64,000 nt of DNA from assembly GCF_011045115.1 (NCBI RefSeq), contig NZ_JAAKZG010000016.1, positions 48,040 through 112,039 of the forward strand. Direction: 5' to 3'. The position numbers and the translations under genes were made by a program. Shown here piece after piece: positions 1 through 8,557 of this stretch. Within the stretch, counting starts at the first letter, position 1; the number at the start of each line of letters is the position of its first letter. The notes under the pieces are model-generated. The model was not told the DNA's origin, made no database searches, and saw only the letters and a list, made by a program, of their open reading frames with translations. Source of the stretch: Mesorhizobium zhangyense (GTDB lineage: Bacteria; Pseudomonadota; Alphaproteobacteria; Rhizobiales; Rhizobiaceae).

Positions 1-765
1 TACGACCAGAGCGCCTTCAAGCTTCAGGCCGGTATTGATGGGCTACTGACCGAAACGGAAAACGGTAAGCTGATCGGCGGACTCACGGTTCACTACGTTC
101 ATGGCAGAACCGACACCAGCTCTGTTTACGGCGACGGCGAGATCAGCACAGACGGTTACGGCTTCGGCGGTACACTGACATGGTACGGCGAGAACGGCTT
201 TTACCTCGACGGTCAGGGACAGGTGACGTGGTACACAAGCGGCCTGAATTCCGTTCTTGCCAGCACAAACCTTACCGATGGCAATGACGGTTTTGGCTAT
301 ACGCTGTCGCTGGAAAGCGGCAAGCGCATTGTCATCGATCCAGCATGGTCCATCACACCGCAAGTCCAGCTGCTCTATTCCAATGTCGATTTTGATGCAT
401 TTACCGATGTATTCGGTTCACGTATCAGCCTCGATCGTGGTGAAAGCCTGCAAGGCCGCCTAGGCTTGACGCTCGATCATGAAGACTCGTGGCAGAATGA
501 CAAGGGCATGCTCAACCGCACCCATGTCTACGGCATTGCCAATCTCTATTACGAGTTCCTTGACGGGACGCAGGTCGATGTTAATGGCGTGAGTTTTGCC
601 AGCCGCAATGACCGCGTATGGGGCGGCGTCGGCATCGGCGGAACCTACAATTGGGATGATGACAAGTACTCGATCTACGGCGAAGGCCTTGTCAACACTA
701 GCCTGAATAACTTCGGCGACAGCTATTCCGTCAAGGGACAGCTCGGCTTCCGCATGAAGTGGTAA
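1..765 (+). CDS. Autotransporter C-terminal beta-barrel (5' end outside window)
   Basis: The reading frame is open from base 1 and ends with TAA at 763-765, so only the last 254 residues are present. The sequence alternates aromatic and polar residues in short strands (GYGFGGTLTWYG, GFYLDGQGQVTWY, YSVKGQLGFRMKW) and ends in an aromatic residue. This is the pattern of the type V autotransporter translocator barrel (PF03797 type). It would insert in the outer membrane and export an N-terminal passenger that lies outside the window. The substrate or adhesive function of the passenger cannot be judged. An IS5-type element begins directly after the stop codon, so the native terminator has probably been displaced. 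Confidence 0.85.
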   Translation, partial: YDQSAFKLQAGIDGLLTETENGKLIGGLTVHYVHGRTDTSSVYGDGEISTDGYGFGGTLTWYGENGFYLDGQGQVTWYTSGLNSVLASTNLTDGNDGFGYTLSLESGKRIVIDPAWSITPQVQLLYSNVDFDAFTDVFGSRISLDRGESLQGRLGLTLDHEDSWQNDKGMLNRTHVYGIANLYYEFLDGTQVDVNGVSFASRNDRVWGGVGIGGTYNWDDDKYSIYGEGLVNTSLNNFGDSYSVKGQLGFRMKW

Positions 766-1617
766 CTAGCGCACGTGGACAAAGGTTGACTGCGGAATCC
801 GGTTTTGATTCAAGGCTTCCATTTGGAGGCAGCTTTGGGCGAACCGATTGGGTTGACGGACGAGGAATGGGCGCTGATCGGTCCGCTTCTCCCTGCTGAA
901 CGAGGGCGGGATGCCGCCCTGCTCAGGACAATCGACGGTATTTCGAAGGCATGATGTGATGGCGCGCACCGGCGCACAATGGCGACAGCCGCCTGATGAA
1001 TTCGGCAAGTGGAATAGCGTCTTCCGGCGCTATAGACGCTGGGTCGAGACCGGCGTGTTCGAGGCAATGCTCGAAACCCTGGCAGATATGGTCGAGCGCG
1101 ATCGAACCGCCGACATGATCGACAGCACCTTTGTCCGGGCACACCACTGTGCGGTCGGCATAAAAAGGGGGCTCAGGAGGCCGAGGCGCTTGGTCGATCA
1201 CGCGGCAGCTTCACCACCAAGCTTCATGCCCGGTGCGATGCGAAAGGCCGCCCGCTCGGCTTCGTCCTGACGCCCGGGCAAACGCACGACATCCAAGGCT
1301 TTGCACGATTGTTCCGGATGATTTCCGACCGGATCGAGGCGTTCCTCGCCGATAAAGGTTATGATGCCGACGCCATTCGCGAAGAGATCGCCAGCGCCGA
1401 CATCGAGGCCGTTATCCCGGCAAAGAGCAACAGGCGCGACCCGATCCCTCACGACAAAGCCAAGTACAAATGGCGAAACCAGATCGAGCGGCTCTTCAAC
1501 AGACTCAAGAAACTGGCGGCGGGTCGCCACCCGATACGACAAGACCAAGGAATCCTATCTCAGCTTCGTCGCCATTGCAGCTGTCAACTATGGATACCCT
1601 TTGTCAATGAGCGCTAA
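766..1617 (+). mobile_element. Decayed IS5-family (IS427-like) insertion sequence
   Basis: Imperfect terminal inverted repeats are visible. The left end at 768-787 (AGCGCACGTGGACAAAGGTT) matches the reverse complement of 1596-1615 at about 16 of 20 positions. CTAG at the left edge and CTAA at the right edge fit the YTAR target preference of IS5-group elements. The interior encodes IS5-type transposase fragments in several frames. The element sits one base after the autotransporter stop codon. Subgroup assignment is by resemblance only. Confidence 0.75.
835..1617 (+). pseudogene. IS5-family transposase, multiply frameshifted
   Basis: Fragments of one DDE transposase lie in order but in different frames: an N-terminal WALIGPLLPAERGR block near 865, the first-Asp region DSTFVRAH near 1121-1144, a TTKLHARCDAKGRPLGF block near 1215, ADKGYDAD near 1350, and an ERLFNRLK block followed by the TRYDKTKESY C-terminus near 1485-1560. 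IS427-type elements normally need one programmed frameshift. Here at least three frame changes are needed, so the gene is inactive. It can move only if supplied in trans with transposase. Confidence 0.8.
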
Positions 1618-1708
1618 TAGAGGTGGCTCGATCGGAGGCGCGCCTGAGCCGTATTGAACAAGTTTCAGGCCAGCGCCTTAAGTCAGTGGGGCGCTTTCAC
1701 TCGTCAGG

Positions 1709-2857
1709 CTATCCTACGAGGCGGACGGTAGCGCTTTTGACTCTGTTTCTGCCGCCCGTCTTTGCTTTGTAAAGTGCTTGATCTGCCCGCTCCAAGAGCG
1801 CGTTGAAGCTCTCTCCACGGTCTGACGAATACGCGACGCCGACACTGACCGTCACGCTTATCGGCCCTTTGGTCGTCGTAACTGCTTTTTCCTCGATCTT
1901 CGCTCGAATGTGCTCTGCAAATTTCATAGCAATCTGCCGGTCGACGTTGTGAAGGATGACGCAAAACTCTTCCCCGCCCACCCGAGCGGCAACGTCCGAA
2001 ATTCGGATTCTGGTCGAGAGAATCTCGGCAAAATGACAGAGGACGAGGTCGCCCATTGCATGGCCATAGCTGTCATTGATCGATTTGAAATGGTCCAGAT
2101 CGAACAGGACAACGGCGGTGCGGGGGCGAGCCGCTGCCGTGTAACGATCCATCAACGCCCGCCGATTGAGAAGTTTCGTAAGTGGGTCCGTTAATGCCTC
2201 CATGCGATGAAACCGAGAAATTCTTGCTTGGTTGACGGAGAGCGACAGGGCGCCAATGCCGGTCAAACCAATGATGACGACAATGGAGTTGATACTTTCG
2301 GCCCAATTTGTCGGAAGGGCTGTTAGGATCCATTGGCGCTCAAGGGCTATCACCAGACCGCACAAGGCAAACGAGACCGCGCTGATGGCGTAAAGTATCG
2401 CGCTCGCTGCCATGGCAATCGGCGCCTCCGAGCGACCGCCCCAGTACTGCCACCCCGTGAGTACGAGAAGGAACGCGATCCCGAGATTGGCGATTATTGT
2501 GCCTATGCCGGAAAATCCCAAGGCAAAGGCGCCGATCGTTGAGAGAGCTCCCAGTCCCGTGACTGCCCACACCTTGACCCAATGCGTCGTGCCGAGCCGA
2601 AACTGCATGGAACCCGCATAGATGAACCCGAAGCCTATGAGAAGCGTGGTGAAGGACGCTGCCTGGAGCACGGGATCATAGTTGCGGCCTATTACACTGA
2701 TCAGCACGACGCCCAGGACGATGGAACCCAGGCCAGCGGACCAGTCGAACAGAAAGGTATCGCGGCGCGACCCGATCCAGGCCCCGAACAGGGTCACGCA
2801 CAGCGCCCCGCTGGAAACGCCGATCGCGAGCAGAAGGGTAACCTGATCGAAAAACAT
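1709..2857 (-). CDS. Membrane-anchored diguanylate cyclase (GGDEF) with I-site
   Basis: This is a 382-residue protein. Residues about 5-205 form seven or so hydrophobic segments of an integral membrane sensor region. Residues about 220-380 are a GGDEF domain with DPLTKLLNRR at 224-233 and an intact GGEEF active-site loop at 294-298. An RISD motif lies exactly five residues before the loop, which is the canonical inhibitory c-di-GMP binding site. The enzyme should therefore make c-di-GMP from two GTP and be feedback-inhibited. The membrane ligand is unknown. A second GGDEF protein follows upstream in the same orientation, but 218 bp separate them, so they are probably separate transcripts. Confidence 0.9.
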   Translation of the reverse strand: MFFDQVTLLLAIGVSSGALCVTLFGAWIGSRRDTFLFDWSAGLGSIVLGVVLISVIGRNYDPVLQAASFTTLLIGFGFIYAGSMQFRLGTTHWVKVWAVTGLGALSTIGAFALGFSGIGTIIANLGIAFLLVLTGWQYWGGRSEAPIAMAASAILYAISAVSFALCGLVIALERQWILTALPTNWAESINSIVVIIGLTGIGALSLSVNQARISRFHRMEALTDPLTKLLNRRALMDRYTAAARPRTAVVLFDLDHFKSINDSYGHAMGDLVLCHFAEILSTRIRISDVAARVGGEEFCVILHNVDRQIAMKFAEHIRAKIEEKAVTTTKGPISVTVSVGVAYSSDRGESFNALLERADQALYKAKTGGRNRVKSATVRLVG

Positions 2858-3075
2858 GAACTTTCAGACCTGGGCTTGATGATAATCTAAATGCTGTTTT
2901 TGGCAGATGTGGATAGAGAGCATTGCGTTTCGACGGTTCTAGTATCCAAAACCTCATCCGTGAGTGCTATCGACAAGCAGCCAGCTAAATGCAGGTGAAC
3001 CTTGAACCCAGCCATGTCTCTCCTCGGTTACCCTCAACCGTTATGTCGGACCTAATGGGGAATTCACAGACTTCT

Positions 3076-4212
3076 CTATTCGACAAGTCGAACGCGATCG
3101 CGGCCATCGGCTTTGGCTTGATAAAGTGCGCGATCAGCACGATCCATCAACGCGTGGAGGTTTTCATTCTCGCGCGCAATTGCAATTCCGAAGCTGGCCG
3201 TTGGGCAGGCTTCACCCGCAACGATACCAGGCGCGACTTCTTTGAACGCTGACCGAGTTTCTTCGGCCAAGAGGTGCGCAGTGCCGGCTTTTCCCGGTGG
3301 GAGCAGTACCGCGAATTCCTCGCCACCAAGGCGAGCCATGATCGCATCACCGGGAGCTTTCTCTTTGAGAATCTCGGAAAAGCTTTGAATAATTCTGTCG
3401 CCGCCGCTGTGTCCGAAGCGGTCGTTGATCGATTTGAAGTGATCGAGGTCACTCATGATGATCGCAGCCGGTTCGCTGGTAGTCTGTCGCGCCAGCGCGT
3501 CGAGAGCGCGGGGTTCGAAGCCGCGACGATTGAATAATCCCGACAATGCGTCGATTTGCGCGTCTGATTTGATACTGTCCATCACGTCGCTCGCGATCAC
3601 CGCGAATATCCCAACTGCCGTCATCGCGCAAATAAGAGCATCCGAGATCGAGACGACCAGCCAATAAGCTCCTTCAAATCGTTCATCCGGGATAGCGGAA
3701 GCAAGCAAGAACAGGGGGCGAAGAAGGAAGCCTACGCACGAAACGATTATTAGGCCAAAAAGCACTTGCTCGACCGGAGTGCGATCTGAGAGCTTTGCGA
3801 CATCAAGGAGCATCAAAAGACCGACGGCAGCGAGCCCAGTATTGAGGTAAATAACCCGTGCAAGCAGGCTTATTTCTATGAACTGATTGTAATAGAGTGC
3901 CCCCAACGTAATCGCCGCGATGGTCAAAAGGACGCCATAGCGAGGCCGTTGTCCGCACCGGTTGGACAACCCGATGGACAACAGCAGCATTGCTAGCATC
4001 AAGAACACGTTGGCCAGCAGCCGTAGAGCCGAATTCTCTAGAGCAAAGGCAAAATAGAAGATGCCGAAGCACAGCGATCTTACCGCATATGAAAGGCCGA
4101 ATATACCAATATATTTAAGGTGACGGTGATGGTGCCAAATCGCGAACAGGGACGCGCAGAAGATTGCTGACATACTTGTATTCAGCAGGCCGATGACGTT
4201 GTAATAGTTCAT
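3076..4212 (-). CDS. Membrane-anchored diguanylate cyclase (GGDEF), no I-site
   Basis: The start chosen is the ATG of MNYYNVIGLLN, which leads straight into the first hydrophobic segment. The frame stays open 33 codons further upstream, but that stretch is basic and unlike a leader. The 378-residue product has several membrane helices up to about residue 210, followed by a GGDEF domain with DALSGLFNRRGF and an intact GGEEF loop near 296-300. The four residues five positions before the loop are PGDA rather than RxxD, so product inhibition through the classical I-site is not expected. This contrasts with the neighbouring cyclase at 1709-2857. The sensor ligand is unknown. Confidence 0.87.
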   Translation of the reverse strand: MNYYNVIGLLNTSMSAIFCASLFAIWHHHRHLKYIGIFGLSYAVRSLCFGIFYFAFALENSALRLLANVFLMLAMLLLSIGLSNRCGQRPRYGVLLTIAAITLGALYYNQFIEISLLARVIYLNTGLAAVGLLMLLDVAKLSDRTPVEQVLFGLIIVSCVGFLLRPLFLLASAIPDERFEGAYWLVVSISDALICAMTAVGIFAVIASDVMDSIKSDAQIDALSGLFNRRGFEPRALDALARQTTSEPAAIIMSDLDHFKSINDRFGHSGGDRIIQSFSEILKEKAPGDAIMARLGGEEFAVLLPPGKAGTAHLLAEETRSAFKEVAPGIVAGEACPTASFGIAIARENENLHALMDRADRALYQAKADGRDRVRLVE

Positions 4213-4289
4213 GCCTGACAACACAGGGCGACCAACTCTCTGCACCAACCTCCGTTCATGAAGGACGAGATAACGCGTACCTGTAAATA

Positions 4290-4568
4290 TCAGGTGAACT
4301 CGGCACCGCAAAAGCTATCTGAATAGCCCCGGGATTTGTAGACGCCTTCTTTCCTAGTTTTAAGTAAGGCCTTATGGGCAAAGCCAATTTCAGCGACGGT
4401 TTCAAGCGTGACAGCGGGCGTCTCTTCTTTGTATTCTGCCTCAAAGGCCGTTTTCCCCAGCTTTGTCCAGATGCCGCGCGCGTCTCCGCCCTGCTCGCCT
4501 TTGAGTCTGTCGGCCATCCAAAGAAGCGCGCCGAGGACGATGGCGCGGTCGTCGCCGATCAGCTCCAC
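4290..4568 (-). CDS. Small hypothetical protein
   Basis: This 92-residue frame begins MELIGDDRAIVLGALLWMAD and ends shortly after a basic segment (KTRKEGVYKSRG). It has no signal peptide, and one hydrophobic stretch at residues 9-18 is too short for a sure membrane helix. I do not recognise a family. It lies between a GGDEF gene and a transposase-like fragment, so it may be mobile-element cargo. Codon use looks coding, but no ribosome site stands out. Confidence 0.42.
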   Translation of the reverse strand: MELIGDDRAIVLGALLWMADRLKGEQGGDARGIWTKLGKTAFEAEYKEETPAVTLETVAEIGFAHKALLKTRKEGVYKSRGYSDSFCGAEFT

Positions 4569-4665
4569 TGTGGCGTTTACTTTACAATTTCAGATCTGGA
4601 AACGTCATGTGCTTGTTAGGCTTAGCCCGTAAAAAGAGGGGAACTTTTCGCTAAGGATTTCGACG

Positions 4666-4995
4666 ATGATCCATATGCCGAAACGTCTGCAAAATCGGAA
4701 TGCGAACACGGTGCGGGGTTTTTCGAATGAACAATGGTCCATGGCACGCCGCGCTGCCCGTGAGCTGGACAAAGTTCTCGATGACGCAGTATCGAGGCAG
4801 GCTGCCGTCACCCGCGCGGCGACCGAACTGCAGCTGACGTCGCGGCAAATCTACAATCTCCTCGGGCTGCTGGCTCGCTCTGCCGCCAGTCGCCGCAAAC
4901 GGCTGCCCGAAGAGCTCAAGAGTATCATCGCAGCGACACTGCGCGACCAATGGCTGACGCTGCCGGCGCCAGCGACTCCTCACGGAAGCAGTTAG
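4666..4995 (+). pseudogene. N-terminal fragment of a TniA/Mu-type transposase
   Basis: The 109-residue product has an apparent helix-turn-helix (VTRAATELQLTSRQIYNLLG, about residues 48-67) followed by RRKRLPEELKSIIAATLRDQ. That arrangement is typical of the N-terminal DNA-binding region of Mu/TniA-like integrase-core transposases. The rve catalytic core that should follow is absent and the frame ends about 30 residues later in unrelated sequence. I read it as a 5' remnant. An alternative is a small stand-alone DNA-binding protein, but the segment after the HTH matches the transposase linker better. Confidence 0.5.
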
Positions 4996-5132
4996 TCAGC
5001 TTTTGCCGCAGCAATCAGTAGTAGAGGTTCAGGCGGAAACGGCTACTGTTACTATACGGTATCCCGATCCTTGCCTGCCGCCGTTATGCGTGTTTACCTG
5101 TGATTACTTCAATTCTGAGGGGGAGTACAACC

Positions 5133-5489
5133 ATGCGTTTTCTACTTGCTGCCGTCGCGATGCTGTCGTTTCCCATAGCCGCTCTTGCAGATCCAACTTC
5201 AGACTTTAAAAAAGCCGACCAGGCACTGAACCAGACTTTCCAGAAGGTTCAGAAACGACTTGCCGACGATGCCGACGGCAAGACGCGCCTCGTCAAGACG
5301 CAGAGAGTGTGGATCGCGTTCCGCAACGCCGAATGCACTTTTCAATCCAGCGGCGATGATGGCGGCTCTGCGGCGCCAATGGTTGCTGCAACATGTCAGG
5401 CTGAATTGACCAAGAGTCGCACCAAGCAGTTGAAAGTCTACCTGAACTGTCAGGAGGGCGACCTTGCTTGCCCGGTGCCAGCAGAATAG
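5133..5489 (+). CDS. Secreted LprI-like (lysozyme-inhibitor LprI family) protein
   Basis: The start is the ATG after a GAGGGGGA ribosome site. An in-frame start 11 codons upstream would spoil the signal peptide. Residues 1-18 (MRFLLAAVAMLSFPIAALA) form a cleavable signal. The mature part has the LprI/DUF1311 layout: SDFKKADQALNQTF, then WIAFRNAEC, and further Cys residues (TCQAEL, LNCQEGDLAC) that probably form disulfides. Family members are periplasmic, and some inhibit lysozyme. A close paralogue lies at 25246-25605 and the similarity extends into the upstream sequence (GTGATTAC, then a TACAACCATGCG start region), so a segment including the promoter was duplicated. Confidence 0.82.
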   Translation: MRFLLAAVAMLSFPIAALADPTSDFKKADQALNQTFQKVQKRLADDADGKTRLVKTQRVWIAFRNAECTFQSSGDDGGSAAPMVAATCQAELTKSRTKQLKVYLNCQEGDLACPVPAE

Positions 5490-5608
5490 CCGAGAAAAAC
5501 AAGATGTCTTCGAGATATATGCTGAACATATGCTGATCGCGTTTATGCCGTTGACAGCTGCGATGGGGGCGTCCTGGCCTGCCCCCGTGGCGTGATCCGG
5601 GTTTAATG

Positions 5609-6450
5609 TTAGTGCATGCTGGGCCTTTCTGCCACTGCTGGCGTTGAAGCCGGGCCGTTCTGGCGCGTCCACACGATGGCTTCGGGTGCCGGCGGCTTAT
5701 AGTTTAGTGATGAGTGTGGACGCACGGTGTTGTAGTGCTGTCGCCAGCCCTCGACGATGATCTTTGCCTCCTTGAGCGTGTAGAAGATTTCTCCGTTGAG
5801 CAGTTCGTCGCGGAGTTTGGAATTGAAGCTTTCGCAGTAACCGTTCTCCCACGGACTGCCCGGCATGATGTAGGCCGTTTTGGCACCAACCAGCGCAATC
5901 CATTCCCGCAAAGCCTTGGCGATGAATTCCGGACCATTGTCCGAACGAATATGCGCAGGATGAAGAGATCGGAGAGCACATCGATGACGTCGACAGCCTT
6001 CAGCTTTCTCTCGACCCTGATGGCTACACATTCTCGCGTGAACTCGTCGATCACGTTCAACATGCGGATTTTCCCATTGTGCGTGCGGTCCTCGACGAAA
6101 TCGTAAGACCAGACATGGTTGGGGTATTCCGGCCGAAGCCGGATGCACGAGCTGTCGTTCAGCCAGAGCCGACCACGCTTAGGTTGCTTGGATGGTACCT
6201 TCAGCCCCTCCCGCCGCCATATCCGCTCGACCCGTTTGACGTTCACGATCCAACCTGCCTGCTGCAGCATCGCGGTGATGCGACGGTAGCCATATCGGCC
6301 ATATTGGAGGGCGAGCGCTGTGATGTCCGCGGTCAATGCCGCTTCATCACTCGGGGTCTTTGCGATTTTGCGCTGCGTGGAACGATGCTGGCCGAGAACC
6401 CGACATGCCCGTCGTTCGGACACGCCCAGCTCTGCAGTGACATGATCCAC
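5609..6450 (-). pseudogene. IS3 orfB transposase, frameshifted
   Basis: The first part (VSERRACRVLGQHRSTQR, then WSYDFVEDRTHNG with the first Asp) is in one frame up to DVLSDLFILR. The rest (RSDNGPEF with the second Asp, and CESFNSKLRDELLNGE with the Glu, ending SSLNYKPPAPEAI) is in another. Intact relatives read about LFILRGIPAHIRSDNG here. The break falls at a CCTGCGC, so a deletion of a dozen or so bases between two short CCTGCGC repeats is a likely cause. All three DDE residues survive, but no full-length protein can be made. Confidence 0.8.
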
Positions 6451-6473
6451 ACAAGCGCGGCGGCGAGCGGGGC

Positions 6474-6788
6474 TTAGAAGTTTCCTCTGGCAGCCTCCGC
6501 CAGGATCATCTTGTCCAGGGTCAGATCGGAAACTGCCCGGCGCAGGCGAGCGTTCTCGGTCTCCAGTTCCTTCAGGCGCTTCACCTGATCGCCCTTCAGG
6601 CCACCGTACTCTGCCCGCCAGCGGTAATATGTAACTTCCGTCACGCCTATCGACCGGATCGCCTCCGCCATCGATTTGCCTTGGGCATTCAGCACGTCAA
6701 CCTGACAAAGCTTCGTGATGATCTCTTCCGCCTTGTGTCTTTTCGCTGCCATTTCAATGTTCTTCTTAGGCTCATAGCCATACCTCAA
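6474..6788 (-). CDS. IS3-family orfA (HTH transposase subunit)
   Basis: This is a 104-residue protein with a helix-turn-helix (MAEAIRSIGVTEVTYYRWRA) and a C-terminal leucine-rich coiled coil (VKRLKELETENARLRRAV). It ends in the LTLDKMILAEAARGNF sequence typical of IS407-like OrfA. It binds the IS ends and is normally joined to OrfB by -1 frameshifting. OrfA itself is intact, but OrfB is broken, so the element is probably immobile. Confidence 0.82.
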   Translation of the reverse strand: MRYGYEPKKNIEMAAKRHKAEEIITKLCQVDVLNAQGKSMAEAIRSIGVTEVTYYRWRAEYGGLKGDQVKRLKELETENARLRRAVSDLTLDKMILAEAARGNF

Positions 6789-6794
6789 GAAAGA

Positions 6795-7379
6795 TCACTT
6801 TTCAGGGGGCAGACCAACCTCGTAGAAGCTCTCGGACAAGCCCTCATGCCAGCTTCGCGGAAAGCTGCTGTCGAAGCGGCGGTAAAACAGGGCAAGCACA
6901 AGCGTCGCAACCAGCACGATGAAGGCGAGCCAAGCCATGGCGCGGAGATGGCCCGCACGCTCCAGGCCGCCAATCACCTGCCAGAAGCCTGCGTTCTCGC
7001 TTTCCGCCACCATGATGCGCAAGCCGGTGTCATACCAGGGCTGCGAGAAGGAAATGCGCTCGACGCGATCCTTGGTGATCGTCAGGTTGGAGACGGCGGC
7101 CGTGACTTCGCCGCGCTCGGTTGCGGCGATCAAAGCCTCGAATGTCGGATACTCCCGGTAGGAATAGTCGAGATCAAGTGGCTTGGCGGTCGCCTCCCAC
7201 AGTTCAATCGCCATGCCGGAGTAATGTGCGCCGTCCTTCATGACGAAGGGCGGGCTTACATAAACGCCTACGATCAACGGCTGAGGAGGAGTTTCATTCT
7301 GCGCCTGTGATGATTGGATGGAGAATGCAGTTCCAATCAGCAGGCAAAATAGGAGGCATATACGGGAAATCAGTCTCAT
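6795..7379 (-). pseudogene. Ligand-gated ion channel (GluR0-like), truncated by IS3
   Basis: The start ATG overlaps the stop of the MFS gene (TAATG), so the two are translationally coupled. Residues 1-26 form a signal peptide. Then comes the first lobe of a periplasmic amino-acid-binding domain (PLIVGVYVSPPFVMKDGA, MAIELWEATAK, AAVSNLTITKDRVERISFSQ). After this comes one membrane helix (AMAWLAFIVLVATLVLALFY). Bacterial glutamate-receptor-like channels continue with a K-type pore helix and the second binding lobe. Here the frame runs into the IS3 inverted repeat and stops within 10 codons. The missing 3' part is not on the other side of the IS, so it was deleted rather than merely split. Confidence 0.75.
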
Positions 7380-8557
7380 TAGCTCGTTTCTGACGCGGGG
7401 TCCGTCTCGATTCCCTTTCCGGAATTGTTGTTTCTGGCCTTGTCGAACATGGCAAAACCCGTGAAAAGACCACAAGTGAGCGTGGCGAAGATCGGTAGCC
7501 CATGCGGCGTAATTTCCATAGCCATCCCACCGATCAGGGGACCTGCGAGCGCCCCGATTCCCCAGGCGATGGACAAGAGGGCATAGACGCTGACCAGTTC
7601 ACCGCCCTTGTAGCGATCGCCGAGAATGGCCATGGTGGTCGTGTAGATGCCGACGAACGCGCCGCCCCAGATGAACAGGAGCGGATAGGCCAGCCAGGCA
7701 TGAGCGAGGGCTGCGGGCCAGACAAGCGCGCCAACGGCCGAGATTGCCGCGAGAATGACGACGAGCAGACGGCGGTTCATCCTGTCGCCAACCCAGCCGA
7801 TCGGGAGTTGGAGCAGGATCGATCCGATGAGCAGGACCGTCAGCAGCAAAGTGGCGGACTGCTCTGGCCAGCCGAGCTGCATCGCATAAAGCGGAAGCAG
7901 GCTGAGCCCCGCCGATTCCAGCGCTGCGTTGAGTGCCGCGGCAGCGACCGCCACCGGGATGAGCCGCAGGTAACGGAATGGGCTTTCGTCCGCTTCGCGT
8001 TCGGGCCTTACTTCGTGAGGCCGGCTGAACTGAAGGAAAAGGCAGGCAAGGAGCGCGAGCACCGCACCGATTAGAAAGGCAAGAGCTTCTTCGCGTCCGA
8101 CAAGCGTGAGAATCGCTGGCCCCAGTGCAATGCCCGCCGACAAGGCGGTTACGTAGATCGCGATGGTCTTGCCGCGTTTTGCCTCGCTGGTGATCTGGTT
8201 GAGCCACGCCTCGGAAACCACGAACAACGTCTCAGAGGCAGCACCCAATGCTGCCCTCAGGGGAAACCACAGCCAGAAGAAAGGAGCGGCCGGGAAGACC
8301 GCGAACAGCGCGCCGGCCATAAGTAGCGCACCCTTGGCGAGCTTGTTGAATCCAAGACGCCTGGAAAGGCCGGGAAGTGCGGGCGCAACGAGCAGAACAC
8401 CGATTGCGTACATCGCGCTATTCGCGCCGATCAACGTCTCCGAATATCCGGCATCCGAAAGTTCCAGCGAGATCAGCGGCGCACTGAGGCCGTATGTCAG
8501 CCCGAACGTGGCAGCAGTCAGAATCACGACCGCTGTCGTTCTTGCCAACCTGGTCAT
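7379..8557 (-). CDS. MFS transporter (YcaD-like)
   Basis: This is a 392-residue protein with about twelve hydrophobic segments in two six-helix halves. The segment LRAALGAASETLFVVSEAWLNQITSEAKRGKTIA is the helix 4-5 and loop region that marks the YcaD/UMF-like group of the major facilitator superfamily. It acts in the inner membrane and is probably a drug or metabolite efflux carrier. The substrate cannot be inferred. Its ATG overlaps the stop of the upstream gene by 4 nt (ATGA), and its own stop overlaps the channel gene start, so all three genes form one tightly coupled operon. Confidence 0.87.
   Translation of the reverse strand: MTRLARTTAVVILTAATFGLTYGLSAPLISLELSDAGYSETLIGANSAMYAIGVLLVAPALPGLSRRLGFNKLAKGALLMAGALFAVFPAAPFFWLWFPLRAALGAASETLFVVSEAWLNQITSEAKRGKTIAIYVTALSAGIALGPAILTLVGREEALAFLIGAVLALLACLFLQFSRPHEVRPEREADESPFRYLRLIPVAVAAAALNAALESAGLSLLPLYAMQLGWPEQSATLLLTVLLIGSILLQLPIGWVGDRMNRRLLVVILAAISAVGALVWPAALAHAWLAYPLLFIWGGAFVGIYTTTMAILGDRYKGGELVSVYALLSIAWGIGALAGPLIGGMAMEITPHGLPIFATLTCGLFTGFAMFDKARNNNSGKGIETDPASETS

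Larger units (their letters stand above)
5575..6816 (-). mobile_element. IS3-family (IS407-like) insertion sequence
   Basis: The ends carry matching inverted repeats: TGGCCTGCCCCC then GTGATC at 5575-5596, and the complement of TGGTCTGCCCCC then GTGATC at 6793-6816. Inside, orfA (HTH) and orfB (integrase core) lie on the minus strand in the usual order. No direct target duplication is apparent: the left flank ends GCGTCC and the right flank begins ACCTCG. That fits an adjacent deletion or recombination between copies. The right end truncates the channel gene that starts at 7379. Confidence 0.8.

Noticed and set aside
5199..5672. A minus-strand frame over the LprI-like gene
   Set aside because: The plus-strand gene has a signal peptide, conserved Cys and a paralogue. 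The antisense frame has none of these.
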